NCBI GenBank assembly: GCA_903918755.1
Contig: CAIXFN010000076.1
Location: 90,130 to 154,129 of the forward strand
Direction: 5' to 3'
Length of the DNA: 64,000 bases
Source: an uncultured Pedosphaera sp.
Lineage (GTDB): Bacteria > Verrucomicrobiota > Verrucomicrobiia > Limisphaerales > Pedosphaeraceae
The position numbers and the translations under genes were made by a program. Positions 1 to 9,239 of the stretch are shown here, in pieces (within the stretch, counting starts at the first letter, position 1; every line of letters starts with the position of its first letter). The notes beneath the pieces were generated by a model. It was not told where the DNA came from. It searched no databases and saw nothing but the letters and a program-made list of their open reading frames with translations.

Positions 1-1
1 C

Positions 2-52
2 GATGGTTTGCGCCAGGGAATGCCGGTGACTGTTAAAATTCCGCTGAACTGA
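2..52 (+). CDS. C-terminal end of a HlyD-family membrane-fusion protein (partial)
   Basis: Only the last 16 codons lie in the window, reading DGLRQGMPVTVKIPLN and then a stop. A glycine-leucine-x-x-glycine-methionine turn followed by alternating beta residues is how many HlyD/YbhG/EmrA-type periplasmic adaptor proteins end. It lies 20 bp upstream of a double ABC ATPase, two ABC-2 permeases and an outer-membrane factor, which is the usual order of ybhG-ybhF-ybhS-ybhR-like efflux clusters. The identity rests on this short tail plus context. Confidence 0.6.
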   Translation, partial: DGLRQGMPVTVKIPLN

Positions 53-72
53 CGGCAGTTCCTAAAATCACG

Positions 73-1803
73 ATGAGCGACGCCCTCGTCATCCTCAAAG
101 CGGTCCGGAAAGTGTTCCCCGGCGCGAAACAGCCTGCGTTGGCGGATTTGTCCGCGGACTTGGGCGCGGGGCGCATCACCGGATTGGTCGGGCCGGATGG
201 CGCCGGCAAGACCACGCTCATGCGTTTGATGGCCGGATTGCTGGCCCCGACCTCCGGCGCGATTCGCGTGGGCGGATTTGATCCGATGGAAGACGCGGGC
301 AAAGTGCGCGATTTCATCGGCTATATGCCGCAAAAGTTCGGCCTCTACGAAGACTTATCCGTGCAGGAAAATCTGGATTTGCACGCCGATTTGCGCGGCG
401 TGCTGGGTGCGGAACGCGTGACCACGTTCAAGCGCCTGCTCGAATTCACCGATCTGGCGCGGTTCACCGCGCGTTTGGCGGGAAAGCTATCCGGCGGCAT
501 GAAGCAAAAGCTCGGGCTGGCCTGCGCGCTGCTCGGGAATCCCCGGCTGCTCTTGCTGGACGAACCGAGTGTCGGCGTGGATCCCATTTCGCGGCGTGAG
601 CTCTGGAAGATGGTGCACGAGCTCATCGGCCAGGGCATGGCCGTGGTCTGGAGCACCGCCTATCTGGACGAAGCCGAATTGTGCGATGAAGTGCTGTTGA
701 TGAACGAGGGACGGCTGATTTTTTCCGGGCGTCCGGCGGATTTAACCAAACGGATGCACGACCGCAGTTTCCAAATCCGCCGCTTGACTGGCAACCGCCG
801 TCAACTGCTCGCCCGCGCGTTGCGCCGGCCGGAAGTCATGGACGGCGTGATCCAAGGTCGTAATGTCCGGATCGTGCTGCGGGCCGGCGCCGCACGTCCG
901 AATTTGCAAGAACTTGATGCCGGACCCGAGGCCGAACTCGTGCCAGTGGCGCCGCGCTTTGAGGACGCCTTCATCGAAGCACTGGGCGGCGGACCGGGTG
1001 GCGAGTCGGTTCTGGCGGAGCGCATGAAACCGATTCCGGGCGACCACGACACGGTCGTGGAGGCGGTGGAACTGACCAAGAAGTTTGGCAGTTTCGTGGC
1101 CACGGAGCAGGTCAATTTCGCCGTGAAACGCGGGGAAATTTACGGGCTGCTGGGGCCGAACGGCGCGGGGAAATCCACCACTTTCCGCATGATGTGCGGC
1201 TTGATCGCGCCGACCTCCGGTAGGGCGCGGGTGATGGGCATTGATCTGAAAACGAGCGCCAGCCAGGCGCGGCAACAGCTCGGCTACATGGCGCAGAAAT
1301 TCTCCCTCTATGGCAATCTCTCCATCAAACAAAATTTGAATTTTTTCTCCGGAGCTTACGGGTTGAAAGGGGAACGGCAAAAAAGCGCCGTGGCGGAAAT
1401 GGTGGAGGTCTTCAAGCTGCAACCGTTCCTCGACATGACGCCGGTCACGCTGCCGCTGGGTTTCAAGCAGCGGCTTGCGCTGGCCTGTGCGGTAATGCAC
1501 GAGCCGGCGATTCTGTTTCTCGACGAGCCTACTTCCGGCGTCGACCCGGTGACGCGCCGGGAGTTTTGGACGCACATCAACGGCGTCGTGGAAAAGGGCG
1601 TCACGGTCATGGTGACCACGCACTTCATGGATGAGGCGGAGTACTGCGACCGCATTGCCTTGGTATTCCGCGGCAAGATCATCGCCGCCGGAACGCCGGA
1701 TCAACTCAAGGAACGGGTCGCGACCCCGGAGAATCCGGACCCGACGATGGAAGACGCCTTCATTTCCCTGGTGCAGCAACAGTCCACTGAGATCACGACA
1801 TGA
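73..1803 (+). CDS. ABC transporter ATPase with two fused nucleotide-binding domains (YbhF-like)
   Basis: This 576-residue cytoplasmic ATPase powers the two permeases encoded directly downstream. NBD1 has Walker A GPDGAGKTT (about residue 40), signature LSGGMKQ (139-145) and Walker B LLLLDEP. NBD2 has Walker A GPNGAGKST (361-369), a degenerate signature LPLGFKQR (460-467) and Walker B LFLDEP. In NBD1 the switch-loop segment reads WSTAYLDEAE, so the usual histidine is absent. NBD2 keeps it in TTHFMDEAE. One divergent signature and one divergent H-loop in a tandem-NBD protein are known from the YbhF/RbbA group, so these are probably not damage. The stop overlaps the next start (ATGA). The likely substrates are drugs or other amphiphiles, but this cannot be read from the sequence. 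Confidence 0.92.
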   Translation: MSDALVILKAVRKVFPGAKQPALADLSADLGAGRITGLVGPDGAGKTTLMRLMAGLLAPTSGAIRVGGFDPMEDAGKVRDFIGYMPQKFGLYEDLSVQENLDLHADLRGVLGAERVTTFKRLLEFTDLARFTARLAGKLSGGMKQKLGLACALLGNPRLLLLDEPSVGVDPISRRELWKMVHELIGQGMAVVWSTAYLDEAELCDEVLLMNEGRLIFSGRPADLTKRMHDRSFQIRRLTGNRRQLLARALRRPEVMDGVIQGRNVRIVLRAGAARPNLQELDAGPEAELVPVAPRFEDAFIEALGGGPGGESVLAERMKPIPGDHDTVVEAVELTKKFGSFVATEQVNFAVKRGEIYGLLGPNGAGKSTTFRMMCGLIAPTSGRARVMGIDLKTSASQARQQLGYMAQKFSLYGNLSIKQNLNFFSGAYGLKGERQKSAVAEMVEVFKLQPFLDMTPVTLPLGFKQRLALACAVMHEPAILFLDEPTSGVDPVTRREFWTHINGVVEKGVTVMVTTHFMDEAEYCDRIALVFRGKIIAAGTPDQLKERVATPENPDPTMEDAFISLVQQQSTEITT

Positions 1804-2930
1804 GCGCGCCGCTATCGTTCCGCCGTTTGCGCGCCCTTTGCCGGAAGGAGACCTGGCAAATCCTGCGGGATCCGAGCAGCATTCTCATCGCGTTTGTGCT
1901 GCCGGTGGTGCTGCTGTTGATATTCGGTTATGGCATCAACCTCGACTCGAACACCGTGAAAATCGGATTGGTGCTGGAAGACAAAAGCCCGGAGGCCCGC
2001 CACTTCGCGGACAATCTGTACGGCTCGCCCTATTTGCTAGTCACCACCGGAGAAACACGGGCGGAAATGGAAAAGGCAATGACCGAAGGGCGGGTGCGGG
2101 GTTTTGTGGTGGTGCCCGTGGATTTCACGGAAAAGCTCCAACGACCAGGCGACACCGCGCCACTGCTGGTGGTGGCCGATGGTTCGGAGCCGAACACCGC
2201 CAGTTTCGTGCAAAACTATGTGGCCGGCGCCTGGAGCGGCTGGATGCGGCAGCGCGCCGCCGAACGCGGGGTCACCCCGGCGGCCGGCATCAGCATTGAA
2301 GCGCGCTTCTGGTTTAATCCGGCCGCCAAAAGTCGCAACTATCTGATTCCGGGTTCGATCACCGTTATCATGACGGTCATTGGCGCGTTGCTAACCTCGC
2401 TTGTGGTGGCGCGTGAATGGGAACGCGGCACGATGGAGGCATTGCTGGCCTCGCCAGTCACCCGGGCGGAATTATTGCTGAGCAAGGTGCTGCCGTATTA
2501 TGCGCTGGGGATCATCTCGCTGGCTTTGTGCGTCGGGGTGGCAGTCTGGATCATGCACGTGCCGTATCATGGTTCGCTGCTGGCCTTGTGGGTCATCGGA
2601 TCACTGTTTCTGGCCAGCAGCCTGGGGCTCGGTCTGCTCATGTCCACGTTATTGCGGAACCAGTTTGACGCGGCGCAGGCGGCGCTGAACGCGGCCTTTC
2701 TGCCCGCGATGATGCTTTCCGGGTTTATTTTTGAAATCCGCAGCATGCCGGCCGTCATTCGCGGCGTCACCTACCTGATGCCGGCCCGTTATTTTGTGAC
2801 GGCGATGCAAACGCTTTTCCAGGCTGGCGATGTGTGGCCGATTCTGTGGCGCAGCGGGGGCGCACTCGCACTGGCGGCCGTTTTCTTCATCGGTCTGACG
2901 GCGCGCAAAACCCGCCGCCGATTGGAATAA
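1800..2930 (+). CDS. ABC-2 type efflux permease, first of a pair (YbhS-like)
   Basis: This 376-residue inner-membrane permease has the ABC2_membrane_3 layout. One N-terminal membrane helix (about residues 28-45) is followed by a periplasmic domain of about 130 residues and then five to six C-terminal helices. The segment VVAREWERGTMEALLASPV after the second helix is the cytosolic coupling motif typical of the family. The start overlaps the ATPase stop by 4 bp, which indicates translational coupling. The next permease starts 2 bp after this stop. The two permeases probably form a heterodimer with the double ATPase. Confidence 0.93.
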   Translation: MSAPLSFRRLRALCRKETWQILRDPSSILIAFVLPVVLLLIFGYGINLDSNTVKIGLVLEDKSPEARHFADNLYGSPYLLVTTGETRAEMEKAMTEGRVRGFVVVPVDFTEKLQRPGDTAPLLVVADGSEPNTASFVQNYVAGAWSGWMRQRAAERGVTPAAGISIEARFWFNPAAKSRNYLIPGSITVIMTVIGALLTSLVVAREWERGTMEALLASPVTRAELLLSKVLPYYALGIISLALCVGVAVWIMHVPYHGSLLALWVIGSLFLASSLGLGLLMSTLLRNQFDAAQAALNAAFLPAMMLSGFIFEIRSMPAVIRGVTYLMPARYFVTAMQTLFQAGDVWPILWRSGGALALAAVFFIGLTARKTRRRLE

Positions 2931-2932
2931 AC

Positions 2933-4039
2933 ATGTTTTCGCGCATTCTAACCCTCGTCATCAAGGAACTCCAGGCGCTGCTGCGGGACCGGCAAAGCCG
3001 CGCGCTTCTGATCATGCCCGTGGTGCTGCAACTGGCGCTGTTTCCCTTCGCGGCGACGTTGGAAGTCAAAAACAACACGCTGGCGGTCTTCAATGAGGAC
3101 AGCGGTCGGGAGTCCACCGAATTGATGCAACGATTAGCGCGGGCGAAAGCCTTCACCGAATTGCTCACGTTGCATAGTGAAGCCGAGCTGCGCCACGCCA
3201 TTGACAATCAGCAGGCGTTGATCGCCCTCCGCTTTCCGCCGGGATTTTCCCGCGACATCGTGGCCGGCCGGCCGGCAAAACTGCAGGCCATCCTCGATGG
3301 CCGCCGTTCCAACAGCGGCCAGATTGCCCTCGGTTACATCCAACAAATCATCAATACCTACACGGGTGAAAGGTTGGCCGCCGGACAAAAAAAGGCCCCT
3401 TCCCAATTGGTGGTCCGGACTTGGTTCAACCCCAATCTCGATTATGTCTGGCACATCCTTCCCAGCCTGGTCGCCATCATCACCACCTTAACGACGCTGA
3501 TTGTCACCTCGCTCTCGGTGGCCCGCGAGCGCGAACAGGGAACCTTCGACCAATTGCTCGTTTCACCACTGACTCCGGGCATGATTATGGTGGGCAAAAC
3601 CATTCCGGCGATGCTGGTGGCCATGACGCAGGGAACTGTCATTTTAATGGGAGCCGTCTTTCTCTATCGCATCCCCTTCCAGGGGTCGCTGCTGCTGCTC
3701 TACGGGAGCATGATTCTATACATTTTGGCGCTAGCGGGCTTTGGCTTGTTGATCTCCTCCGTCTGCGCCACGCAGCAACAGGCCTTTCTCGGCGTGTTCA
3801 GCTTTGTGATGCCCGCCATCCTGCTTTCCGGCTACACCTCGCCGATGGATAACATGCCACTGTGGCTGCAATATTTGGACTGGATCAACCCACTGAGTCA
3901 TTTCATCATCATTGTGAAGGGGATTTTCCTCAAAGACGCCGGCTTCGTTACGTTGCTGCCGAATCTATTCCCTCTGCTGGTCATAGCGGTTGCCACCTTG
4001 GGAGTCGCCGACTGGATGTTTCGTCGGCGTTTGGGATGA
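2933..4039 (+). CDS. ABC-2 type efflux permease, second of a pair (YbhR-like)
   Basis: This 368-residue inner-membrane permease is paralogous to the preceding gene. It has an N-terminal helix (MPVVLQLALFPFAATLEV region), a periplasmic domain, the coupling motif VAREREQGTFDQLLVSPL and about five C-terminal helices. I chose the ATG at 2933, 2 bp after the upstream stop. The longer frame starting at 2834 would run 33 codons into the previous gene and adds no recognisable sequence. It should partner the upstream permease in one exporter. Confidence 0.9.
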   Translation: MFSRILTLVIKELQALLRDRQSRALLIMPVVLQLALFPFAATLEVKNNTLAVFNEDSGRESTELMQRLARAKAFTELLTLHSEAELRHAIDNQQALIALRFPPGFSRDIVAGRPAKLQAILDGRRSNSGQIALGYIQQIINTYTGERLAAGQKKAPSQLVVRTWFNPNLDYVWHILPSLVAIITTLTTLIVTSLSVAREREQGTFDQLLVSPLTPGMIMVGKTIPAMLVAMTQGTVILMGAVFLYRIPFQGSLLLLYGSMILYILALAGFGLLISSVCATQQQAFLGVFSFVMPAILLSGYTSPMDNMPLWLQYLDWINPLSHFIIIVKGIFLKDAGFVTLLPNLFPLLVIAVATLGVADWMFRRRLG

Positions 4040-4073
4040 AAATGCGCGCGAGGATTCAACCGAGAATAAATTC

Positions 4074-5504
4074 ATGAAAGCAAGCCTTCTTCTCCTATGC
4101 GCAGCCCTTGCCATGCTCGCGGGCGGTTGCCGGGTCGGTCCGGATTATCACTCGCCCAAAACCGACGTGCCCGGTCAGTGGGGCGCCCCACTCGCGGGTG
4201 GGGTGACGAACCGCGAAGCTTCCCCCGGCGGCTGGTGGAAAAATTTTCAGGAACCGGAACTCGATTCGTTGATCGAACGGGCCGTGAAAACCAATCTCGA
4301 CCTGCGCCTCGCGGAGGCGCGTGTGCGCCAGGCCCGGGCGCAGCAGGGATATGCCGAGGCCGACTTCGGGCCGAAGGTGAATGCCGCCGGCACGTACGCG
4401 CGGCAAAAGCAAAGTAAGAATCAACCCATTCTCGGAGCCATTCCCATCCCGCCCAACGTGCCGTTTGAGAACAATTTCTACCAGGCCGGTTTCGATGCCT
4501 CCTGGGAGATTGATATTTTCGGGGGCAAACGCCGCGCGGCGGAAGCCGCCGCCGCCGAAGTGTCCGCCATGGAGGAGAGTCGCCAAGGCGTGCTGGTGAC
4601 CCTGCTTTCCGAAGTGGCACGAAATTATTTCCTGATGCGCGGCTCGCAGGCGCAACTGGGCATCGCCCGGCAGCAGGTCAAAGCCCAGGCGGAGACCGTC
4701 GCCATCACCCAAAGTCGGATGGATCACGGAGCCGCGACGGAATTGGATGTGCAACGCGCGGAGGCTTTGATCGATACGCTGCAAGCGCAGATTCCCCCGC
4801 TGGAAAGTGCCATCGAAACCTCCGTGCATCGGCTCGGCGTTTTGCTCCACCTGCCGCCGGATGCGCTGCGACAGGAATTGTCGGTGACCGCCGCCATGCC
4901 GGCCTTGCCGCCCGAAGTGCCCGTCGGTTTGCCGTCGGATTTGTTGCGGCGGCGGCCCGATGTGCAAGGCGCGGAGCGCCGCCTCGCGGCGGAAACCGCC
5001 CGCATCGGCCAGACCAAGGCCGACTTGTTTCCGAAATTCTCCCTGACCGGTTCCGCCGGTCTGACGAGCGTGAGCACCAGCGATTTCTTTGCGCCCAGCA
5101 GCCGCACTTTTGCCATCGGTCCGACCGTGCAATGGCGGATATTTGATGCCGGCCGGGTTCGTGCCAACGTGCGCGCCCAAACCGCCGTCCGCGACCAAGC
5201 TTTCCTGACTTTTGAAGCAACCGTCCTGCAAGCGCTGGAGGACACGGAAAATTCCCTCGTTGCTTACGCCAAGGAACAAGAGCACCGGCAATGGCTGGAC
5301 AAGGCTGCAACCGCCAACCAGAAGGCCGTGAACCTGGCCCGCCAACTTTATGAAAAGGGGCTGGGCAACTATCTCAACCTGTTGGATGCGCAACGCACCT
5401 TATACACCGCGCAAACGCAACTGGTGCAGAGCCAAACCGCGGTGACCGTGAATCTGGTCGCGTTATACAAAGCGCTCGGGGGCGGCTGGGAAGAAAAGCG
5501 CTGA
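4074..5504 (+). CDS. Outer-membrane factor lipoprotein, NodT family
   Basis: This 476-residue TolC-like outer-membrane channel is the last component of the efflux cluster. The start at 4074 gives a lipoprotein signal peptide ending in a lipobox before Cys (LAGGC), followed by RVGPDY, the standard N-terminus of NodT/OprM-type lipoproteins. Two outer-membrane-efflux repeats are visible, each with long helices rich in Ala, Gln and Arg and a beta-hairpin segment. The second repeat contains RRPDVQGAERRLAAE, a family hallmark. The gene is 34 bp downstream of the second permease on the same strand. With the adaptor, ATPase and permeases it makes a complete tripartite exporter spanning both membranes. 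Confidence 0.93.
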   Translation: MKASLLLLCAALAMLAGGCRVGPDYHSPKTDVPGQWGAPLAGGVTNREASPGGWWKNFQEPELDSLIERAVKTNLDLRLAEARVRQARAQQGYAEADFGPKVNAAGTYARQKQSKNQPILGAIPIPPNVPFENNFYQAGFDASWEIDIFGGKRRAAEAAAAEVSAMEESRQGVLVTLLSEVARNYFLMRGSQAQLGIARQQVKAQAETVAITQSRMDHGAATELDVQRAEALIDTLQAQIPPLESAIETSVHRLGVLLHLPPDALRQELSVTAAMPALPPEVPVGLPSDLLRRRPDVQGAERRLAAETARIGQTKADLFPKFSLTGSAGLTSVSTSDFFAPSSRTFAIGPTVQWRIFDAGRVRANVRAQTAVRDQAFLTFEATVLQALEDTENSLVAYAKEQEHRQWLDKAATANQKAVNLARQLYEKGLGNYLNLLDAQRTLYTAQTQLVQSQTAVTVNLVALYKALGGGWEEKR

Positions 5505-5563
5505 TGGTCCCGGCCAGGTGAACCGGAAATATTCGCGCTTCCCGGCCGGGAGGTTGAGGGGGG

Positions 5564-7972
5564 TTACTGCGGCATCCGCGTGGCGAAATCGATTTTCACG
5601 GTGGCGTCGAGGGGGGCGGCAGGGGCGACGACGGAGGAGGGAAGGGCGGCGGCGGGATGGCCCTGCCACCAGGCGATGCGGGCGGCCATGTTCCAATCGG
5701 TGGCGTGGGGACTAGTCAGGAGCAGGGCGTGGAGTTCCACGGCGGATTGCGGGCGGAGATTGGGCTCCTTCTCCAGGCAGCGGAGCAGGGTTTCCTCGAG
5801 TTCCGGACTGACCGGATTAGTGGTGCGGCGACTGGGTGGGATGACGGCCTCAGTCAGGTGTTTTTCGAAGAGCTCGATAACGGAGTCGGAATCGAAAACG
5901 TATTGGCCGGTGAGGAGGAAATAGCCGAGGGCGCCGACGGAGTAGATGTCGCCCCGGGGATCGCTACGGTCGGTATGTTTGATGGCCTCGGGAGGCATGA
6001 AGCTGGGGGTGCCCTCCAGGCCGTTGCCGACCTGGGTGTGGATGCGTTTTTTCGTGCCATCGCGGTATTCGCGCACGAGACCAAAATCCAGCACCTTGAT
6101 GCAATCGGGAACACCGCCGCGGTGGCACAAAAAGATGTTGGCGGGCTTGATGTCGCGGTGAACCAGGCCCAGGGCATGGGCTTCGGCGAGAGCGTCGCAG
6201 ACATTGGTCAGAATGTGAATGACGCGGCCTTCGGGCAGGAGCCCGTAGCGGGCCACCAACTCGTGGAGGTTCATGCCGCGCAAGTATTCCATGGCGTAAT
6301 AGAAGACGCCTTCCGGGGTGTGGCCGTAGTCGAAGACCTGGATGGTATTCGGATGCGTGAGCTGGCAGGTGAGGCAGACTTCGCGTTCGAAACGTTTCAG
6401 GGCCTCCGAGTCGGCGCGGTCAGGCAGGAGTAGTTTGACGGCGGTGTCGCGGCGCATGAGGGCGTGACGGGCGCGGTAAACGACCCCCATGCCGCCTTCG
6501 CCGATTTTTTCCTCAAGGGTGTACTGGCCGAGTTGTTTCAACTTGAGTTCCACCTCGGTCAGGCGTTTCCGCCAGGTGACGTTGGCGTAGCTAAAGACAA
6601 ACATGGCGGTGGAGCAGAAGACAAGGAGCAGGAACAGAAAGACAAAGATCAGTTTGATAACCTTGAGGGAGCGGTAGGCCTCGGTGGCGTCGATCTGCGT
6701 CGCGACGCCGAAGCCATAATGCGGCAGCCAGCGCCAGGCGCCCACCACCTGGGTGCCCCGGTAATCCCGGGTGGGTTCCAATTCCTCGCCTTCGGAGCCG
6801 GCCACCGCGCTGGCGACGATGAAGGTGAGGGGCTTGCTGCCGTCCACCTCCGCGGCGCCCGGGTCATGCAAGCGGAGATTGAGTGCGGAGGTGGTGTTGG
6901 TGGCATCCAGGAGGCCGAGGGCACGCAATTGGTCATCGAAGCGGCTGCGGGAGATCAGGAGACCGCGCTGGTCGAAGGCGTAGGTTTCGCCGGATTCACC
7001 AGAACTGGCCACGGAGAGAATGCGGGAGAATTCGAGGTTGGGATTGATCACCAGGGCGAGGGCTCCGACAATTTTGCCGGCGGCATCGCGGATGGGCGCC
7101 GCGACTTGCATGAGCGTGAGATCGCCGCGCCGGCCGCGGGGCGGCCCGCCGGATTGACCCAGACTCCGGCCCGGAGGGCCATTGGTGTCGCCCGGCCCGG
7201 GGAATCCGTCGGGCGGCGGCGGGCCACCGTTCGGTCCGGCCCCGGGGTTTTCTCCCGGCGGCAGGCCTTCCGGCCGGGGAAAACCGGCGAAGGCAAAGTC
7301 ATTGGAGCCGTCGCGATTGGGGGGGCCTTCCAAGGTGGGGAGATCGAAACGGCGAAAACCATTGGTGCGGCCGCGACCCTGACCGGCGGTGTCCCCGGAA
7401 AATCCATTCCGATTCCGGCCGCCCCGGCGGTTGGGGCGGTTGGGGGGCGGTTCCGGGCGGTAGGGAGTGATGATGACGGCCTGGCCGGAGGCAAACAATG
7501 CGGCGAACTTGTTGGTATGGGCTTCCACCACCGGGAGGCCGACGAGCCAGGGGCCGCCCTGGCCCACGTTGGCAGTGATATAAAAGTTGGTATTGGCCTG
7601 ACGCACCAATTGGGCGGCGTCATAGCCGGCTTGTTTCAAGCGGGGATCCAGGTAGCGGCCGAATTCACTGAAGCCGTTGCGGGAACCACCGGCGCCGAAA
7701 CCGACGCGATTGGTGGCCGCGTGTTCCAGGATGGCGGTGCTCAGCTTGCGGACCTGGGGTTCCTCGGCGAGCATTTCCGCGAGCCGGATCTGGTTGGTCA
7801 TCCAGAATTCGAGGGCGGTGACATTGGCGGTGAGGGTGGCCTGCAACTCAGCGTGCAATTGCAGTTCGACCGTCTGCCGCAGCCGCTCGTTGCCCCACCA
7901 GCCCACCACGGCCACCAGTCCGGCAATCAGCAGGGGCAAAATCCAAATTGGCTGTTTAAAACGGCGGGTCAT
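5564..7972 (-). CDS. Transmembrane serine/threonine protein kinase with periplasmic sensor domain
   Basis: An 802-residue protein. I chose the ATG at 7972 because it directly precedes a hydrophobic anchor (about 7-27). Longer starts would add unrelated Ser/Pro-rich sequence and overlap the upstream gene. Residues 28-440 are outside the membrane and look like a Cache-type sensor, interrupted by a Pro/Gly/Arg/Asn-rich insert (about 172-282). A second helix lies at about 441-463. The kinase domain follows, with P-loop IGEGGMG (490-496), the AVK lysine (513), HRDIKPAN (605-612) and DFG (629-631), so it should be active. The APE motif reads MPPEA. Bacterial Hanks-type kinases usually place the kinase domain N-terminal, so this order is reversed. 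The hydrolase gene lies just upstream on the same strand, 34 bp away. Confidence 0.92.
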   Translation of the reverse strand: MTRRFKQPIWILPLLIAGLVAVVGWWGNERLRQTVELQLHAELQATLTANVTALEFWMTNQIRLAEMLAEEPQVRKLSTAILEHAATNRVGFGAGGSRNGFSEFGRYLDPRLKQAGYDAAQLVRQANTNFYITANVGQGGPWLVGLPVVEAHTNKFAALFASGQAVIITPYRPEPPPNRPNRRGGRNRNGFSGDTAGQGRGRTNGFRRFDLPTLEGPPNRDGSNDFAFAGFPRPEGLPPGENPGAGPNGGPPPPDGFPGPGDTNGPPGRSLGQSGGPPRGRRGDLTLMQVAAPIRDAAGKIVGALALVINPNLEFSRILSVASSGESGETYAFDQRGLLISRSRFDDQLRALGLLDATNTTSALNLRLHDPGAAEVDGSKPLTFIVASAVAGSEGEELEPTRDYRGTQVVGAWRWLPHYGFGVATQIDATEAYRSLKVIKLIFVFLFLLLVFCSTAMFVFSYANVTWRKRLTEVELKLKQLGQYTLEEKIGEGGMGVVYRARHALMRRDTAVKLLLPDRADSEALKRFEREVCLTCQLTHPNTIQVFDYGHTPEGVFYYAMEYLRGMNLHELVARYGLLPEGRVIHILTNVCDALAEAHALGLVHRDIKPANIFLCHRGGVPDCIKVLDFGLVREYRDGTKKRIHTQVGNGLEGTPSFMPPEAIKHTDRSDPRGDIYSVGALGYFLLTGQYVFDSDSVIELFEKHLTEAVIPPSRRTTNPVSPELEETLLRCLEKEPNLRPQSAVELHALLLTSPHATDWNMAARIAWWQGHPAAALPSSVVAPAAPLDATVKIDFATRMPQ

Positions 7973-8006
7973 GCAATCGGAAGGGTGGCAACCAGATGAA
8001 GGGGAA

Positions 8007-9131
8007 TCACTTCGCCGACTCCCGCAGTAATTCCGCCAGGTAATCCTGCCAGAGGGCGGCGATGGTGTGGGAGCCATGGCCGCGGGTTTGGTCACTGAGC
8101 GGCAGGAGCGCGGCCCGGCCGTGTTTCACGCGTTTGATCTCGCGTTCCAGGATACCCAACTCGGGCGGGTTGATCAGGTCATCCGCGGAGTTTACGGCCA
8201 TCAAGGGGGCGGTGATTTTCTCCAGGTAGGGGCCGGGATCGTAATCGCGCGAAGCGGCGAGGGCGTACATGACATCATTGGCATCCAGGGCTTTCAGGGA
8301 AGCGTCCACGGCGGCGTCAAACATGCGATCGGCATCGGCCCGCGTGGGGGCTTCTTTCTGGCGGAGGACCGGATTACTGGCCATGAAATAGAGGACTTCG
8401 GCGGCGATGCGGAGGCCACGGGGTTGCTGGTGGTATTCGCCGTCCTGCCATTCCGAATCCGTGCGAATGGCGTCGATGATCATGCGCCGCCAGGCGCGGT
8501 TGCGCCCGGAAATCTGGGTAGGGAGACTGGCCAGGGGGAGCAGGGCATCCATGAATTCGGGGTGGGTGCCGCCCCAGAGCCAGGTATGCATACCGCCCAT
8601 AGAGGTGCCCATCACCAAACGCAAGTGCGTGATATGCAGGCCCTCGGTTAGGAGTCGGTATTGGGCGGCAACCATGTCCCGGTAACCGTATTGCGGGAAA
8701 TGGGCGTGCAAACCGTCGCTGGGTTTGCTGGATTGGCCGTGGCCGAGGTTGTCCGGTAACACGATGAAATAGCGGGTGGCGTCGAGCAGTTGTCCGGGGC
8801 CGAACAAGGCGCCGGCAAATTCCGCGCGGATGAAATTACCGCCCTGGCCGGTGGTGCCGTGCAGGATCAGGACGGCGTTGGTGACCACGCCCCGCGCATC
8901 CCGCAGCGGAGTGCCGACGGTGCGAAAGTGCATTCGCAATTCGGGTAATTTTTCCCCGGTTTGGAACGAGAAATCGTGAATCACGAAGTCCGCCTGCTTT
9001 GGCGTGGGATATTCCGCGGCGCGCGTGGGGACGGGGGACAGGAGCAAAAAGCCGCAGCCCAGGAGATGAACTCCCACGGTCCGGAGCCAGGAGCAACCGG
9101 GGAACGGGACGCCGCCAGCGTTACGCTTCAT
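8007..9131 (-). CDS. Secreted alpha/beta hydrolase (MetX/homoserine acetyltransferase-like fold)
   Basis: A 374-residue alpha/beta-hydrolase with a signal peptide (about residues 1-39, ending near TRAAE). The nucleophile elbow is GTSMGG (Ser177), the acid is probably the Asp in NSADD, and the catalytic His is in GHGSH near the C-terminus. The oxyanion region HGTTGQGGNF and the GTSMGGMHTW context match the homoserine O-acetyltransferase-like branch. That branch also holds many secreted hydrolases of unknown substrate. Because the protein is exported, a biosynthetic MetX role is unlikely and an esterase or acylase is more plausible. It is transcribed with the Ser/Thr kinase gene downstream. The start abuts a divergent gene. 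Confidence 0.85.
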   Translation of the reverse strand: MKRNAGGVPFPGCSWLRTVGVHLLGCGFLLLSPVPTRAAEYPTPKQADFVIHDFSFQTGEKLPELRMHFRTVGTPLRDARGVVTNAVLILHGTTGQGGNFIRAEFAGALFGPGQLLDATRYFIVLPDNLGHGQSSKPSDGLHAHFPQYGYRDMVAAQYRLLTEGLHITHLRLVMGTSMGGMHTWLWGGTHPEFMDALLPLASLPTQISGRNRAWRRMIIDAIRTDSEWQDGEYHQQPRGLRIAAEVLYFMASNPVLRQKEAPTRADADRMFDAAVDASLKALDANDVMYALAASRDYDPGPYLEKITAPLMAVNSADDLINPPELGILEREIKRVKHGRAALLPLSDQTRGHGSHTIAALWQDYLAELLRESAK

Positions 9132-9193
9132 GGCGTCAGGTTAGGGCATCCGGGGCGGGTTGGAAAGCGGGATGTCGGCGGGACGCCGCGAGG

Positions 9194-9221
9194 TTGACGC
9201 CGTTGTCGATTTGGGTAGAGT
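9194..9221 (+). promoter_or_regulatory. Candidate sigma-70 promoter of the TIGR03067 gene
   Basis: A TTGACG element (9194-9199) and a TAGAGT element (9216-9221) are separated by 16 bp, 18 bp upstream of the start codon. The match is good at -35 and moderate at -10. It lies in the 108-bp divergent gap, and the implied leader is only about a dozen nucleotides. Confidence 0.4.
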
Positions 9222-9239
9222 TGGGCAACCAAATTCCTT

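Noticed and set aside
2834..2932. Earlier start for the second ABC permease
   Set aside because: It would extend 33 codons into the upstream permease. The ATG at 2933 gives the standard N-terminus.
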